This document shows, one piece after another, positions 35,192-44,030 of a DNA stretch of 64,000 nt (its first letter is position 1; each line of letters starts with the position of its first letter). Both the position numbers and the translations under genes were made by a program. A model generated the notes under the pieces. That model did no database searches. It saw nothing but the letters and a program-made list of their open reading frames with translations, and was not told the origin of the DNA. This DNA comes from Actinophytocola xinjiangensis (GTDB lineage: Bacteria; Actinomycetota; Actinomycetes; Mycobacteriales; Pseudonocardiaceae), in NCBI RefSeq assembly GCF_001921215.1, contig NZ_MSIF01000003.1, positions 310,001-374,000 of the forward strand, given 5' to 3'.

Positions 35192-36052
35192 TCAAGCCAG
35201 CTCCTCGGCACACCGACGGATCAGGGTCAGACTGGCGTCGCGGGTCAACGCGCGCTCCAGGGTGTCCACAAGTGACATGGACAGATCGCGGACAAGTGTA
35301 GGGTCCTCGATGACGCCCTTCGCCGAGACGGTCTCATGCCAGGCGATGGTCGGCAGCCCCACCTTCGCGAACGAGATCAGGTGCAGTGTGGACGCACCGA
35401 ACAGCTCCGAGGTGGTGGCGGTGAAGGGGACGACCCGCACGTCGATCGTCTCCGGGTGTGACTCGATGTGCAGCGCCAGCCGGTCGAGCTGGTTTCGCAG
35501 GACCGCCGGTCCACCGATCTGCTGACGCAGCGACGCCTCCCCGATCACGGCCGTCAGCCGCAGCGGGTCATCGCCCTCCAGCCGTTCCTGCCTGCGCATC
35601 CGGATCTCGACGAGCTGGTCGATCTCGACCTGCCGAACCATGACACCGGCATTCATCAACGCACGGGCGTACTCCGGCGTCTGGAGCAGTCCCGGAATCA
35701 GGACGTTCTCGTAGGTGCGGATGATCTCGGCACCGCACTCCAGGCCGTAGAGACGCTGGAGGTCGGCGTCGATGAGCCCGGAGTAGCGGGTCCACCAGCC
35801 GCGTTGTTTGGCGCCGGTGCGCAGGTCGTGCAGTTCGCGTTGTTCGTCGTCGTCGAACTCGAACAGGTCGGCGAGCCGGGTGAGGCTGTCCTCGGACAGG
35901 ATCTTGCGGTCGTTCTCGACGGCCGACCAGTAGTTGCGGGAGAAGCCGAGGGTCTGGGTGATCTCCTTGACCTCGATCCCGAGCTGCTGGCGGCGTTCAC
36001 GCAGCCGCAGCACGAGTTCCCAGCTCGCGACGGTGGGCGACAGGGGCGGCAC
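35192..36052 (-). CDS. XRE-family helix-turn-helix regulator with DUF5753
   Basis: 286 aa. The N-terminal ~75 residues are an XRE helix-turn-helix (RLRERRQQLGIEVKEITQTL, SRNYWSAVENDRKILSEDSL). The rest is DUF5753 (YENVLIPGLLQTPEYARALM, RQERLEGDDPLRLTAVIGEA, VRVVPFTA). Such proteins pair with DUF397 partners. The start is GTG 36052 with GAGGAGG upstream. A perfect GGTTACGGTAACC palindrome lies in the intergenic promoter region and could be its own operator (inference). Confidence 0.9.
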   Translation of the reverse strand: MPPLSPTVASWELVLRLRERRQQLGIEVKEITQTLGFSRNYWSAVENDRKILSEDSLTRLADLFEFDDDEQRELHDLRTGAKQRGWWTRYSGLIDADLQRLYGLECGAEIIRTYENVLIPGLLQTPEYARALMNAGVMVRQVEIDQLVEIRMRRQERLEGDDPLRLTAVIGEASLRQQIGGPAVLRNQLDRLALHIESHPETIDVRVVPFTATTSELFGASTLHLISFAKVGLPTIAWHETVSAKGVIEDPTLVRDLSMSLVDTLERALTRDASLTLIRRCAEELA

Positions 36053-36067
36053 CGGGACCCCTCCTCA

Positions 36068-36097
36068 TTGCTCCGGTTACGGTAACCAAGCTATAGT
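36068..36097 (+). promoter_or_regulatory. Promoter with central palindrome before the small-protein/kinase genes
   Basis: TTGCTC (36068-36073), an 18-bp spacer and TATAGT (36092-36097) make a promoter for the gene at 36130. The spacer is almost filled by the palindrome GGTTACGGTAACC (36075-36087), a likely repressor site. The divergent XRE gene starts 16 bp to the left, making its product the first candidate to bind here. Confidence 0.55.
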
Positions 36098-36129
36098 ACG
36101 GGTGAGGTAATCGTGGAGGTGACCGCGCC

Positions 36130-36324
36130 ATGACACCAACTCCCACCGCCCAGATCACCTGTCGGGTCAACTGCGGCGGCGACATCACCGTGTCGATCGG
36201 TCCGCTCCAGCTGAGAGTTCCGCCCGAGGCGTTCCGCGAGTTCCTCCGATCGGGTGCCCAGGCCCTCGACGAGGTCGAGGCCCGCTACACCGCCATTCGG
36301 GAACGGGCCGAACAGGCCGTGTGA
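36130..36324 (+). CDS. Small conserved-looking protein of unknown function
   Basis: 64 aa, acidic C-terminal half, no signal peptide or membrane segment. It starts with a Thr/Pro-rich stretch, has a CRVNCGGDITVSIGPLQLRV beta-rich core with two cysteines, and ends in a helix (LRSGAQALDEVEARYTAIRE). GGAGGTGA precedes the ATG and the codon usage is normal, so it is probably real. It sits between the XRE regulator and the kinase gene, and its stop overlaps a possible GTG start of the kinase. Its size and position resemble small partner proteins of DUF397/XRE loci, but I do not recognise a named family. Confidence 0.65.
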   Translation: MTPTPTAQITCRVNCGGDITVSIGPLQLRVPPEAFREFLRSGAQALDEVEARYTAIRERAEQAV

Positions 36325-36362
36325 GTCCCGAAGCCGCTGGTGGGGTTGCTAGCGTTGCGCGG

Positions 36363-37661
36363 GTGGAACCGGGTGAGGTGATCGGCGGCCGTTACCGGCT
36401 GCTCTCGCTGATCGGTCGGGGCGCCATGGGCATCGTGTGGTTGGCGCGCGACGAGCACCTCGATCGTCAGGTCGCGGTCAAGCAGTTGCTGGTCGACGGA
36501 TCGGCGTGGGCCGACGAGGCGATCGCGCGGGCGATGCGGGAGGGCCGTATCGCCGGTCGCCTGCGCCATCCCAACGCCATCGCCGTCTACGACGTCACCG
36601 AGCACCAGGGCTGGCCGTGCCTGGTCATGGAGTACCTGCCGTCGCAGCCCCTGGGCAACCGGGACGGCCTGCGCCCGCGCGACGTCGCCGCGATCGGCGC
36701 GCAGCTGGCCTCGGCGCTGGCGGCGGCGCACGAGGCGGGCATCGTGCACCGCGACATCAAGCCGGACAACGTGCTGATCGCCGAGGACGGCACGGCGAAG
36801 ATCACCGACTTCGGGGTGTCCCGGGCCAAGGGCGACACCTCGGTCACCGCGACCGGGATCCTCGCCGGCACGCCCGCCTACCTGGCGCCCGAGGTCGCCA
36901 AGGGCGCCGAGGCCGACGCCCGCTCCGACGTCTACTCCCTGGGCGCCACCCTCTACGCGGTCATCGAGGGTCAGCCGCCGTTCGGCGTGGACACCAACGC
37001 CATCGCGATGTTGCACCGGGTGGCCGGCGGCGTGATGGACCCGCCGCGCGGTGCCGGTGAGCTGACCGGCGCGCTGATGTGGCTGCTGCACCGCGATCCG
37101 GCCGCCCGCCCGACGATGCGCGAGGCGCAGGAGGTGCTGGCGGCCGCCGCGCAGGGCCGTTCGGTGCCGCCGCCGTCGTCGAAGACGCCGACGCTGATGC
37201 TGCCGGTGCGCCGGTTCTCCCGCCGCCGGATCGTCATCGGGGTGGGGGCGGCGGCGCTGCTCGCGGCCGGGGTCGTACTGGGTGTGTTGATCACCGGCGA
37301 CGGCTCGAACGGTTCGGCCGGCGCGACGACCCCGACCGGAACCCCGCCGACCCCGTCCTCGGCCTGTGTCGCGCGGATGACCGTCGGCAGCACCTGGGAG
37401 GACGGCTACGTCGCGTCGGTGTCGGTGCGCAACGACGGCGACGAGAAGATCACCGGCTGGCAACTGACCTGGACGCTGCCGGCCAACCACCGCATCGCCG
37501 ACCTGTGGGGCGGCACCCTGTCCCAGGAGGCCGGCGCGGTGACGGTCACCAACGCCGACTACAACGTGATCATCCCGGCCAGGGGCAGCGCCGAGGTCGG
37601 CCTGCGGGTGGAGGCCCCCGGCGGCGGCGACCCGCCCGAGATCCAGTGCCAGGAGCAGTGA
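36363..37661 (+). CDS. Membrane Ser/Thr protein kinase with extracellular CBM2 cellulose-binding domain
   Basis: 432 aa. Residues 8-265 are a Hanks-type kinase: glycine loop IGRGAMGIVW, ATP Lys40, VHRDIKPDN with catalytic Asp131, ITDFGVSRA and an AGTPAYLAPEV activation segment. A basic RRFSRRR and one membrane helix (about 288-312) lead to a Thr/Pro linker and a C-terminal CBM2: Cys335 and Cys429 in disulfide position, STWEDGYVASVSVRN, ITGWQLTWTLP, LWGGTLSQ, VTVTNADYNV. Two of the three binding-face tryptophans are kept and the third is Tyr. GTG 36363 is 7 nt after TAGCGT and fits kinase N-termini; GTG 36321 overlapping the previous stop is the alternative. The next gene, 44 nt away, encodes the giant LRR-Roco protein. 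Confidence 0.9.
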   Translation: MEPGEVIGGRYRLLSLIGRGAMGIVWLARDEHLDRQVAVKQLLVDGSAWADEAIARAMREGRIAGRLRHPNAIAVYDVTEHQGWPCLVMEYLPSQPLGNRDGLRPRDVAAIGAQLASALAAAHEAGIVHRDIKPDNVLIAEDGTAKITDFGVSRAKGDTSVTATGILAGTPAYLAPEVAKGAEADARSDVYSLGATLYAVIEGQPPFGVDTNAIAMLHRVAGGVMDPPRGAGELTGALMWLLHRDPAARPTMREAQEVLAAAAQGRSVPPPSSKTPTLMLPVRRFSRRRIVIGVGAAALLAAGVVLGVLITGDGSNGSAGATTPTGTPPTPSSACVARMTVGSTWEDGYVASVSVRNDGDEKITGWQLTWTLPANHRIADLWGGTLSQEAGAVTVTNADYNVIIPARGSAEVGLRVEAPGGGDPPEIQCQEQ

Positions 37662-37705
37662 CCCCCTCGCTACGCTGAGCGCGAACGCGTGGGATGGGGG
37701 CGCAG

Positions 37706-40700
37706 ATGGGGACCGAGGAGGCACGCGAGCGGATCGAGCGTGCCACGACCACGCTCGACCTCAGCGATCTCGGGCTCACCGAGGTGCCGCCGGCCGTCGC
37801 CGATCTCACCGGCCTGACCGAACTGCGCCTGGACGGCAACCGGCTCACCGCACTGCCGCGGCGGCTCGGCGAGCTGACCGGGCTCACCCGGCTCCACCTC
37901 GGCGACTGCCAGCTGGACACGGTCCCGGAGTGGCTGGCCGGTCTCACCTCGCTCACCGAGCTGCGCCTGGCCGACAACCGGCTCACCGGCCTGCCGGACT
38001 GGTTCGGTGACCTCGGCGCGCTGCGGATCCTCGACCTCGACGACAACCGGCTCACCAGCCTGCCGCCGGTGCTGGCCGGGCTCGACGCGCTCACCGAGCT
38101 GAACGTCGACGACAACCGGCTCACCGCGCTGCCCGAGTGGCTGCGCGAGCTGACCGCCCTGACCGACCTGCAACTCGACAACAACCGGCTGACCGGCCTG
38201 CCCGACTGGCTCGGCGACCTGACCGGCCTGACCGCCCTGGGCATCGGCTGGTGCCGGCTGGACACGGTGCCCGACTGGCTGGCCTCACTCACCGGCCTGC
38301 GCGAGCTGTGGTTGCAGGGCAACCAGCTCACCGAGGTCCCGGAGTGGCTCGGCGACCTCACCGCCCTGACCCACCTGCGCCTGCACCGCAACCGCCTCGA
38401 CCGGCTCCCGGACACGCTGGCCCGGCTCACCGGCCTGTCCGAGCTGCGCCTGCACACCAACCGGTTCACCGACCTGCCCGACTGGCTCGCCGACCTCCCC
38501 GCCCTCACCTACCTGGACATCGGCGCCAACCACCTCACCGAACTGCCGCCGGTCGTGGGCCGGCTGACCGGCCTGACCCGCCTGGAGATCGACAACAACA
38601 AGCTCGACGGGCTGCCCGACTGGCTGGGCGGGCTCACCGGCCTGGAGGTCCTCGGCCTCGGCCTGTGCCGGCTGGACGCCGTCCCGGACTGGCTCGCCGG
38701 CCTCACCGGGCTGAACCGCCTGTGGCTGCACGGCAACCGGCTCACCGCGCTCCCCGACTGGCTCGGCGACCTCACCGCCCTCACCAGGCTCTACCTCTAC
38801 GACAACCGGCTCACCGCACTGCCACCGGCACTGGCCGGGCTGACCGCGCTGGAGGAGCTGCACCTCGACCGCAACCACCTCACCGAGGTCCCCGCCTGGG
38901 TCGGCGGCCTACCGGCCCTGACCTACCTCGACGTCAGCGGCAACCGGCTCACCGGCCTACCCGGGAGTCTCGGTGGTTGCCGCACGCTGCGGACGCTTCG
39001 CCTGCACGACAACAGGTTCACCGGCCTGCCGGAGTCCATCGGCGAGCTGACCGGCCTGCGGGTACTGACCCTGCGCAACTGCCGGCTGGCCACCCTGCCG
39101 GACTGGATCGGCCGGCTGACCGGCCTGGACGAGCTGTGGATCAACAACAACCAGCTCACCGAACTGCCCGACTGGTTCCCCGGCCTCACCGGCCTGCGGG
39201 AGCTGTGGCTCAGCGGCAACCACCTCACCGCGCTGCCGGAGTTCCTCGGCACGCTGACCCGGCTCTCGGTGCTCGACCTCGGCTACTCGCGGCTGGAGAC
39301 GGTCCCCGAGTGGCTCGCCTCGCTCACCCGGCTCGACGACCTGTGGCTCAACAGCAACCGGATCGCCGAGGTCCCCGACTGGCTCGGCCGGATCACCCTT
39401 TCCTCGGTGAACCTCAACGACAACCGGCTGACCGACGTGCCGCCGCTGGGCGGGATCGGTGAGCTGCGCCTGGAGGGCAACCGGCTGGCCGCCCTGCCCG
39501 GCTGGCTCGCCTCGGCCACCGAGCTGACCCGGCTCGACCTCGACCGCAACCGGATCGCCGGCCTGCCGGACTGGCTGGGCAACCTCACCGAGCTGCGGTA
39601 CCTCGACATCGGTGGCTGCGAGCTGACCGAGGTCCCGCCGTGGCTGCGCCGGCTGACCAACCTCACCGAGCTGTGGCTCAACCGCAACGAGCTCACCGAC
39701 GTCCCGGACTGGCTCGGCGACCTGACCAGCCTGACCAGCCTGGTGCTCAACAACAACGGCCTGCGCCGGCTGCCCGACCGGCTCGGCGACCTCACCGGCC
39801 TGACCAAGCTCGGCCTGCGCTCCTGCCACCTCGCGGAGGTCCCCGACTGGGTCGGGAACCTCACCGGGCTCACCGAGCTGCTCCTGGACGGCAACCGGCT
39901 CACCGGCCTGCCCGGCTGGATCACCGGCCTGCGCCGGCTCGGTTCGCTGGAACTGAGCGGCAACCGGTTCGACCACCTGCCGGCGCACCTCGCGGCGGCC
40001 ACCGGGCTCACCGAGCTGGACCTGGACTCCAACCGGCTCGCCGACGTGCCGGCGTGGCTCGGTGACCTCACCGAGCTGACCTCGCTCGACCTGGGCCACA
40101 ACGCCTTCACCGGACTGCCCGCCGAACTCGGGCAGCTCACCGGGCTCACCACACTCGGCCTCGGCAACGTCGGGCTCGACACGGTGCCGCCGTGGATCTC
40201 CCGGCTCACCGGGCTCACCCGGCTCCAGCTGGACGCCAACCGCCTCACCGAACTGCCCGACTGGCTCGGCGACCTGACCGGCCTCACCGGCCTCCAGGTG
40301 CAGACCAACCAGCTCACCGAGCTGCCCGCGAGCCTGGCCCGGCTGACCGGGCTGACCTCGCTGTGGCTGGACAACCTGCGGGAGACCGACACCCCGCTGC
40401 CCGACTGGCTCGGCGACCTGACCGGGCTGGAGACCCTGAGCCTGGGCAGCTGCCAGCTCACCGAGGTGCCCGACTGGGTCCGCCGGCTGACCGGCCTCAC
40501 CCACCTCTACGTCGACAACAACACGCTCGACGCCCTGCCCGACTGGCTGCCCGAGCTGCGCGGTCTCGCCTCGCTGTGGCTCAACAGCAACCCGCTCGCC
40601 ACCCTGCCCGAGCACCTGGCCGAGCTGCACGGCCTCCAGTCGCTCAACGCCCGCGACTGCGCGCTGACCGCGCTGCCGGCGTGGCTGGGCCGACTGACCG

Positions 40701-43633
40701 GCCTGAGCGTGCTCAACGTCAGCGACAACACGCTCACCGACCTGCCCGCCACCCTCGGCCGGTGCGCCGGGCTGACCAAGCTGATGATCGGCGGCTGCGG
40801 GCTCACCGAGGTGCCGCCGATGATCCGCGACCTCACCGGCCTCACCTCGCTGAGTCTGTCCGGCAACGACCTGGACACGCTCCCGCCGTGGATCGGCGAG
40901 TTGACCAAGCTCACCACCCTGTGGGTCAACCGCACCCGGCTCTCGGCCCTGCCGGACACCTTCGGGCAGCTGACCCGGCTCACCTTCCTGGTGCTGGCCC
41001 GGAGCCGGTTCACCGAACTGCCGGCCCCGGTGCGCCCGCTGGGCCAGCTGCGCTACCTGTACCTGGACCACAACGCACTCACCGCGCTGCCGGACTGGAT
41101 CGCCGAGCTGACCGACCTGATCGCGCTGGAGGTCAACGACAACCGGCTCACCGCCCTGCCCGACGGTCTCACCGAACTGGCCGGCCTGACGTCGCTGCGG
41201 CTGGAGGACAACGAGCTGACCGCGCTGCCGGAGCGGTTCGGCGCGCTGACCGGGCTCACCGAGCTGCGGGTGGAGAACAACCGGCTCACCGCCCTGCCGG
41301 ACAGCGTCGCGGAGATCACGGGGTTGCGGGAGCTGCACGTCAACAACAACCGGCTGCCGTCCCTGCCGGACTGGCTGACCGCGCTGCCCGCGCTCACCGA
41401 ACTGTCGGTCAGCGCCAACCCGCTGGTCAGCCCGCCGCCGGAGATCGCGGCGGCCGGCTCGGAGTCGCTGATGGCGTTCATCCGGGCGCGTGAGCAGGGC
41501 AGCTCCCAGCAGTGGAAGTCCAAGCTGCTGGTGGTCGGCGAGGGCGGGGTCGGCAAGACCTCGCTGGTGCGCGCGCTGGCCGACGAGCCGCACGACCCGA
41601 GGGAGCGGTCCACCCACGGCCTGATGATCAGGGAGCTGGCCGTGCCGCACCCGACGGAGCCGGACGTGCGGATGGGCCTGAGCGCGTGGGACTTCGGCGG
41701 TCAGCAGATCTACCACGCCACCCACCAGTTCTTCCTCACCAACCGGTCGCTGTTCCTGCTGCTGTGGAACTCCCGCCTCGGCTGGGAGCAGGGCAAGCTG
41801 CGGTACTGGCTGGACATCATCATCGCCCGCGCCCCCGAGTCCCCGGTCGTGCTGGTCGCCACCCACCTCGACGACCGCCCGGTCGACCTGCCGCTCTACG
41901 AACTGCGCCAGGAGTACCCGAACATCGTCGACAGCGTGTCCATCGACAACGCCACCCGCCAGGGACTCGACGCGCTGCGCTCCCGGCTGGCCACCGAGGC
42001 CGCGCGGCTGCCGCTGATGGGCTCGGAGTGGCCGACGACGTGGCTGGGCGCCGCCGAGGCCGTGCGTCGCGCCACGGACAAGCACGTCACGCCGGCGCGG
42101 CTGTGGGAGCTGATGGCCGGGGCCGGGGTCACCGACGCCGACCAGCGCAAGTACATCGCCGTCGCGCTGCACGAGCTGGGCGACATCCTGTACTACAGCG
42201 ACGATCCCGAGCTGTCACAGACCGTCGTGCTGCAACCGGGCTGGGTCAACGACTACATCAGCATGGTGCTCGACAGCGGCCAGGTCGACGCCGCCTACGG
42301 GCTGCTGACCCGCGAGCACCTCAACGAGCTGTGGGCCGACCTCGATCCGGGGCTGCGCAACCACTTCCTCGGCATGATGGACAAGTACGACCTGTCCTAC
42401 CGCATCCAGGGCGGCCAGGCCGACGACATCAGCCTGGTCGTGGAGCGGTTGCAGTGGAACCCGCCGGACTTCGAGACCGAGTGGGACGACCTCGGGCAGC
42501 GGCCCAACACCCGCGAGATCCGCGTGCTGTACCGGCTCAACACGATGCCGCCCGGCATTCCGACCTGGTTCATCGCCCGCTCGCACCGGTTCAGCAAGCG
42601 GCTGCACTGGCGTACCGGCGCCCTGCTGGGCCACGGCGACGGCCAGCACCTGGCGCTGGTGCGGGCCAACCGCCACCACAACACCGTCGAGTTGGCGGTG
42701 CGCGGCCCGACACCGGCCAGCTTCTTCTCCGTCCTCGACGACGGCCTGAACCTGACCCTGGAACGGTTCCCCGGCCTGCGGATCAGCCGGCAGGTGCCGT
42801 GTCGCTGCACGCCGGCGGCCACGCCGTGCCACGAGATGTTCGACTACGAGGACCTGCGTTCGCGGCTGGCCGACACCCCACCGAAGGACACCATCGAGTG
42901 CCGCAAGTCGCGCCGGGACATCTCGGTGCCGGAGCTGCTGCTTGGCCTGGCGCCCTCGGAGCGGGACACCTCCCGGATGAGCATGGAGCAGATGTCGACG
43001 GTGCTCACCCAGGTCTACGAGCGGCTGGAGGAGCACGGCGACTACATCCAGCGCGCGTTCCTCAAGTTGCAGCGCCAGCTGCAGACCCAGCAGGAGGCGC
43101 GCTGCCCCAGCGTGTTCGCGATCGTCCCGGCCAGGCGGAAGCTGACCGGCAGCACCTACGAGCTGCGGCTGTACTGCGAGGAGCCGGGCGCCTGGCACCG
43201 GCTGCCCGAGCCGGCCGGCTGCTACCCGGTGTCCCGGCCGGCGGAGTGGTTGCGCAAGCTCGGGCCCTACCTGCAGCACCTGCTCAAGGGCCTCAAGCAC
43301 GCCGCGCCGCTGGTCGGCCCGGTGCTCGGGGTGGCCGTCGACAAGCTCGACGAGCAGGTCAAGGCGGACCTCGACCTGATGAAGGAGCTGGTCGCCCAGC
43401 TGCCCGACGAGGTGGAGCACAAGCCGGAGCTGGACAGGCCCGACCGCACCGACGCGGCGCCGGCCGTGCGCGCCACCACCGAGGCGGACCACCGCTCGCT
43501 GGAGGTGATGATGGCCAAACTGGACCCGGTGCGGGCGTGGGGCGGCCTGTCCCGCACGACCACGCCCGAGGGCCTGACGCTGTACCTGTGCGCCGACCAC
43601 GTGGCGGGCTACCGCCAGCCCGTCACCGGATGA
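37706..43633 (+). CDS. Giant leucine-rich-repeat Roco (Roc-COR) GTPase
   Basis: 1975 aa from ATG 37706 (GGGGG ribosome binding site; ATG 37694 is in frame). Residues about 17-1255 are 54 leucine-rich repeats of 23 residues, consensus LTxLxLxxNRLTxLPDWLGD. Then comes a Roc GTPase: P-loop GEGGVGKTS (1278-1286), switch WDFGGQQIYHATHQFF (Asp1329) and VATHLDDR in place of NKxD. COR follows (WLDIIIA to LQPGWVNDYI and beyond), with a Cys motif VPCRCTPAATPCHEMF and IECRKSRRDISVPELLL, then a C-terminal tail of about 250 residues that includes a coiled-coil-like segment. No signal or membrane segment, so cytoplasmic. Bacterial Roco proteins are dimerisation-controlled GTPases; ligand and output here are unknown. 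The upstream kinase gene is a possible partner. Confidence 0.92.
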   Translation: MGTEEARERIERATTTLDLSDLGLTEVPPAVADLTGLTELRLDGNRLTALPRRLGELTGLTRLHLGDCQLDTVPEWLAGLTSLTELRLADNRLTGLPDWFGDLGALRILDLDDNRLTSLPPVLAGLDALTELNVDDNRLTALPEWLRELTALTDLQLDNNRLTGLPDWLGDLTGLTALGIGWCRLDTVPDWLASLTGLRELWLQGNQLTEVPEWLGDLTALTHLRLHRNRLDRLPDTLARLTGLSELRLHTNRFTDLPDWLADLPALTYLDIGANHLTELPPVVGRLTGLTRLEIDNNKLDGLPDWLGGLTGLEVLGLGLCRLDAVPDWLAGLTGLNRLWLHGNRLTALPDWLGDLTALTRLYLYDNRLTALPPALAGLTALEELHLDRNHLTEVPAWVGGLPALTYLDVSGNRLTGLPGSLGGCRTLRTLRLHDNRFTGLPESIGELTGLRVLTLRNCRLATLPDWIGRLTGLDELWINNNQLTELPDWFPGLTGLRELWLSGNHLTALPEFLGTLTRLSVLDLGYSRLETVPEWLASLTRLDDLWLNSNRIAEVPDWLGRITLSSVNLNDNRLTDVPPLGGIGELRLEGNRLAALPGWLASATELTRLDLDRNRIAGLPDWLGNLTELRYLDIGGCELTEVPPWLRRLTNLTELWLNRNELTDVPDWLGDLTSLTSLVLNNNGLRRLPDRLGDLTGLTKLGLRSCHLAEVPDWVGNLTGLTELLLDGNRLTGLPGWITGLRRLGSLELSGNRFDHLPAHLAAATGLTELDLDSNRLADVPAWLGDLTELTSLDLGHNAFTGLPAELGQLTGLTTLGLGNVGLDTVPPWISRLTGLTRLQLDANRLTELPDWLGDLTGLTGLQVQTNQLTELPASLARLTGLTSLWLDNLRETDTPLPDWLGDLTGLETLSLGSCQLTEVPDWVRRLTGLTHLYVDNNTLDALPDWLPELRGLASLWLNSNPLATLPEHLAELHGLQSLNARDCALTALPAWLGRLTGLSVLNVSDNTLTDLPATLGRCAGLTKLMIGGCGLTEVPPMIRDLTGLTSLSLSGNDLDTLPPWIGELTKLTTLWVNRTRLSALPDTFGQLTRLTFLVLARSRFTELPAPVRPLGQLRYLYLDHNALTALPDWIAELTDLIALEVNDNRLTALPDGLTELAGLTSLRLEDNELTALPERFGALTGLTELRVENNRLTALPDSVAEITGLRELHVNNNRLPSLPDWLTALPALTELSVSANPLVSPPPEIAAAGSESLMAFIRAREQGSSQQWKSKLLVVGEGGVGKTSLVRALADEPHDPRERSTHGLMIRELAVPHPTEPDVRMGLSAWDFGGQQIYHATHQFFLTNRSLFLLLWNSRLGWEQGKLRYWLDIIIARAPESPVVLVATHLDDRPVDLPLYELRQEYPNIVDSVSIDNATRQGLDALRSRLATEAARLPLMGSEWPTTWLGAAEAVRRATDKHVTPARLWELMAGAGVTDADQRKYIAVALHELGDILYYSDDPELSQTVVLQPGWVNDYISMVLDSGQVDAAYGLLTREHLNELWADLDPGLRNHFLGMMDKYDLSYRIQGGQADDISLVVERLQWNPPDFETEWDDLGQRPNTREIRVLYRLNTMPPGIPTWFIARSHRFSKRLHWRTGALLGHGDGQHLALVRANRHHNTVELAVRGPTPASFFSVLDDGLNLTLERFPGLRISRQVPCRCTPAATPCHEMFDYEDLRSRLADTPPKDTIECRKSRRDISVPELLLGLAPSERDTSRMSMEQMSTVLTQVYERLEEHGDYIQRAFLKLQRQLQTQQEARCPSVFAIVPARRKLTGSTYELRLYCEEPGAWHRLPEPAGCYPVSRPAEWLRKLGPYLQHLLKGLKHAAPLVGPVLGVAVDKLDEQVKADLDLMKELVAQLPDEVEHKPELDRPDRTDAAPAVRATTEADHRSLEVMMAKLDPVRAWGGLSRTTTPEGLTLYLCADHVAGYRQPVTG
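37754..41464 (+). repeat. 54 tandem 69-bp leucine-rich-repeat units
   Basis: The DNA repeats with a period of 69 bp, one 23-residue LRR per unit, counted as 54 units from TLDLSDLG to the end of PPPEIAAAG. Only two units depart clearly in length: a shortened one near 39450 (LRLEGNRLAALPGW) and one extended by two residues near 40370 (RETDTPLPDW). Stretches such as CTGCCCGACTGGCTCGGCGA recur almost unchanged, which favours recombination between units. Confidence 0.9.
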
Positions 43634-43683
43634 ACAGCACTCCGGCGGTGGGCCGACGGCCGCCGACGCGGGATCATCGAGAT

Positions 43684-43974
43684 ATGTACGTGCACGTGGG
43701 CGCGGGTGCGCCGACCGTCGAGGACGTAAAGAACCTGCGCCAGCTGCACGTGGAGCTGGACGGCGTGGACGAGGAGACCGGCGCGGCCGCGCTCGCCGAG
43801 TCCGGTCTGGGCACACTGGAGGGTGACCACGTCTGGCTGAGCATCGCCGGGCTGCGTGCGGCCGGTGAGCACACCGACGCGTGGCGCGGCGGCTTCGACG
43901 GCATGATCGGCTACGCCAGGTCGCAGGGCTGGGTGAACGGCGGGCGGGTGCGCGCACACATCGTGCGGCCCTGA
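43684..43974 (+). CDS. Small protein of unknown function after the Roco gene
   Basis: 96 aa, no signal or membrane segment. MYVHVGAGAPTVEDVKNLRQ is followed by an acidic region (ELDGVDEETGAAALAESGLG), a WLSIAGLRAAG motif and a C-terminal half that looks like a compact alpha/beta domain (WRGGFDGMIGYARSQGWVN). I do not recognise a family. It starts 50 nt after the Roco stop and may be co-transcribed. A 6-bp hairpin, CGTCCC-GCAC-GGGACG (43985-44000), follows its stop and may end the transcript. Confidence 0.65.
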   Translation: MYVHVGAGAPTVEDVKNLRQLHVELDGVDEETGAAALAESGLGTLEGDHVWLSIAGLRAAGEHTDAWRGGFDGMIGYARSQGWVNGGRVRAHIVRP

Positions 43975-44030
43975 GCTGTGATCTCGTCCCGCACGGGACG
44001 CACCGGGGCCCGCGCGGCGTTGTGCCAGAT

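Noticed and set aside
37754-41464. Regular DNA repeats that might suggest a CRISPR or minisatellite
   Set aside because: The period is 69 bp, in frame, without unique spacers, and translates to leucine-rich repeats.
38957-42172. An open frame of about 1,070 codons antisense to the LRR array, itself repetitive
   Set aside because: Its periodicity is the mirror of the 69-bp LRR repeat. The product (Glu/Val/Gln/Pro repeats) has no recognisable fold, start signal or neighbour logic.
43985-44000. CGTCCC-GCAC-GGGACG hairpin after the small protein gene
   Set aside because: A 6-bp stem is too weak at this GC content to list as a terminator on its own; mentioned with the gene.
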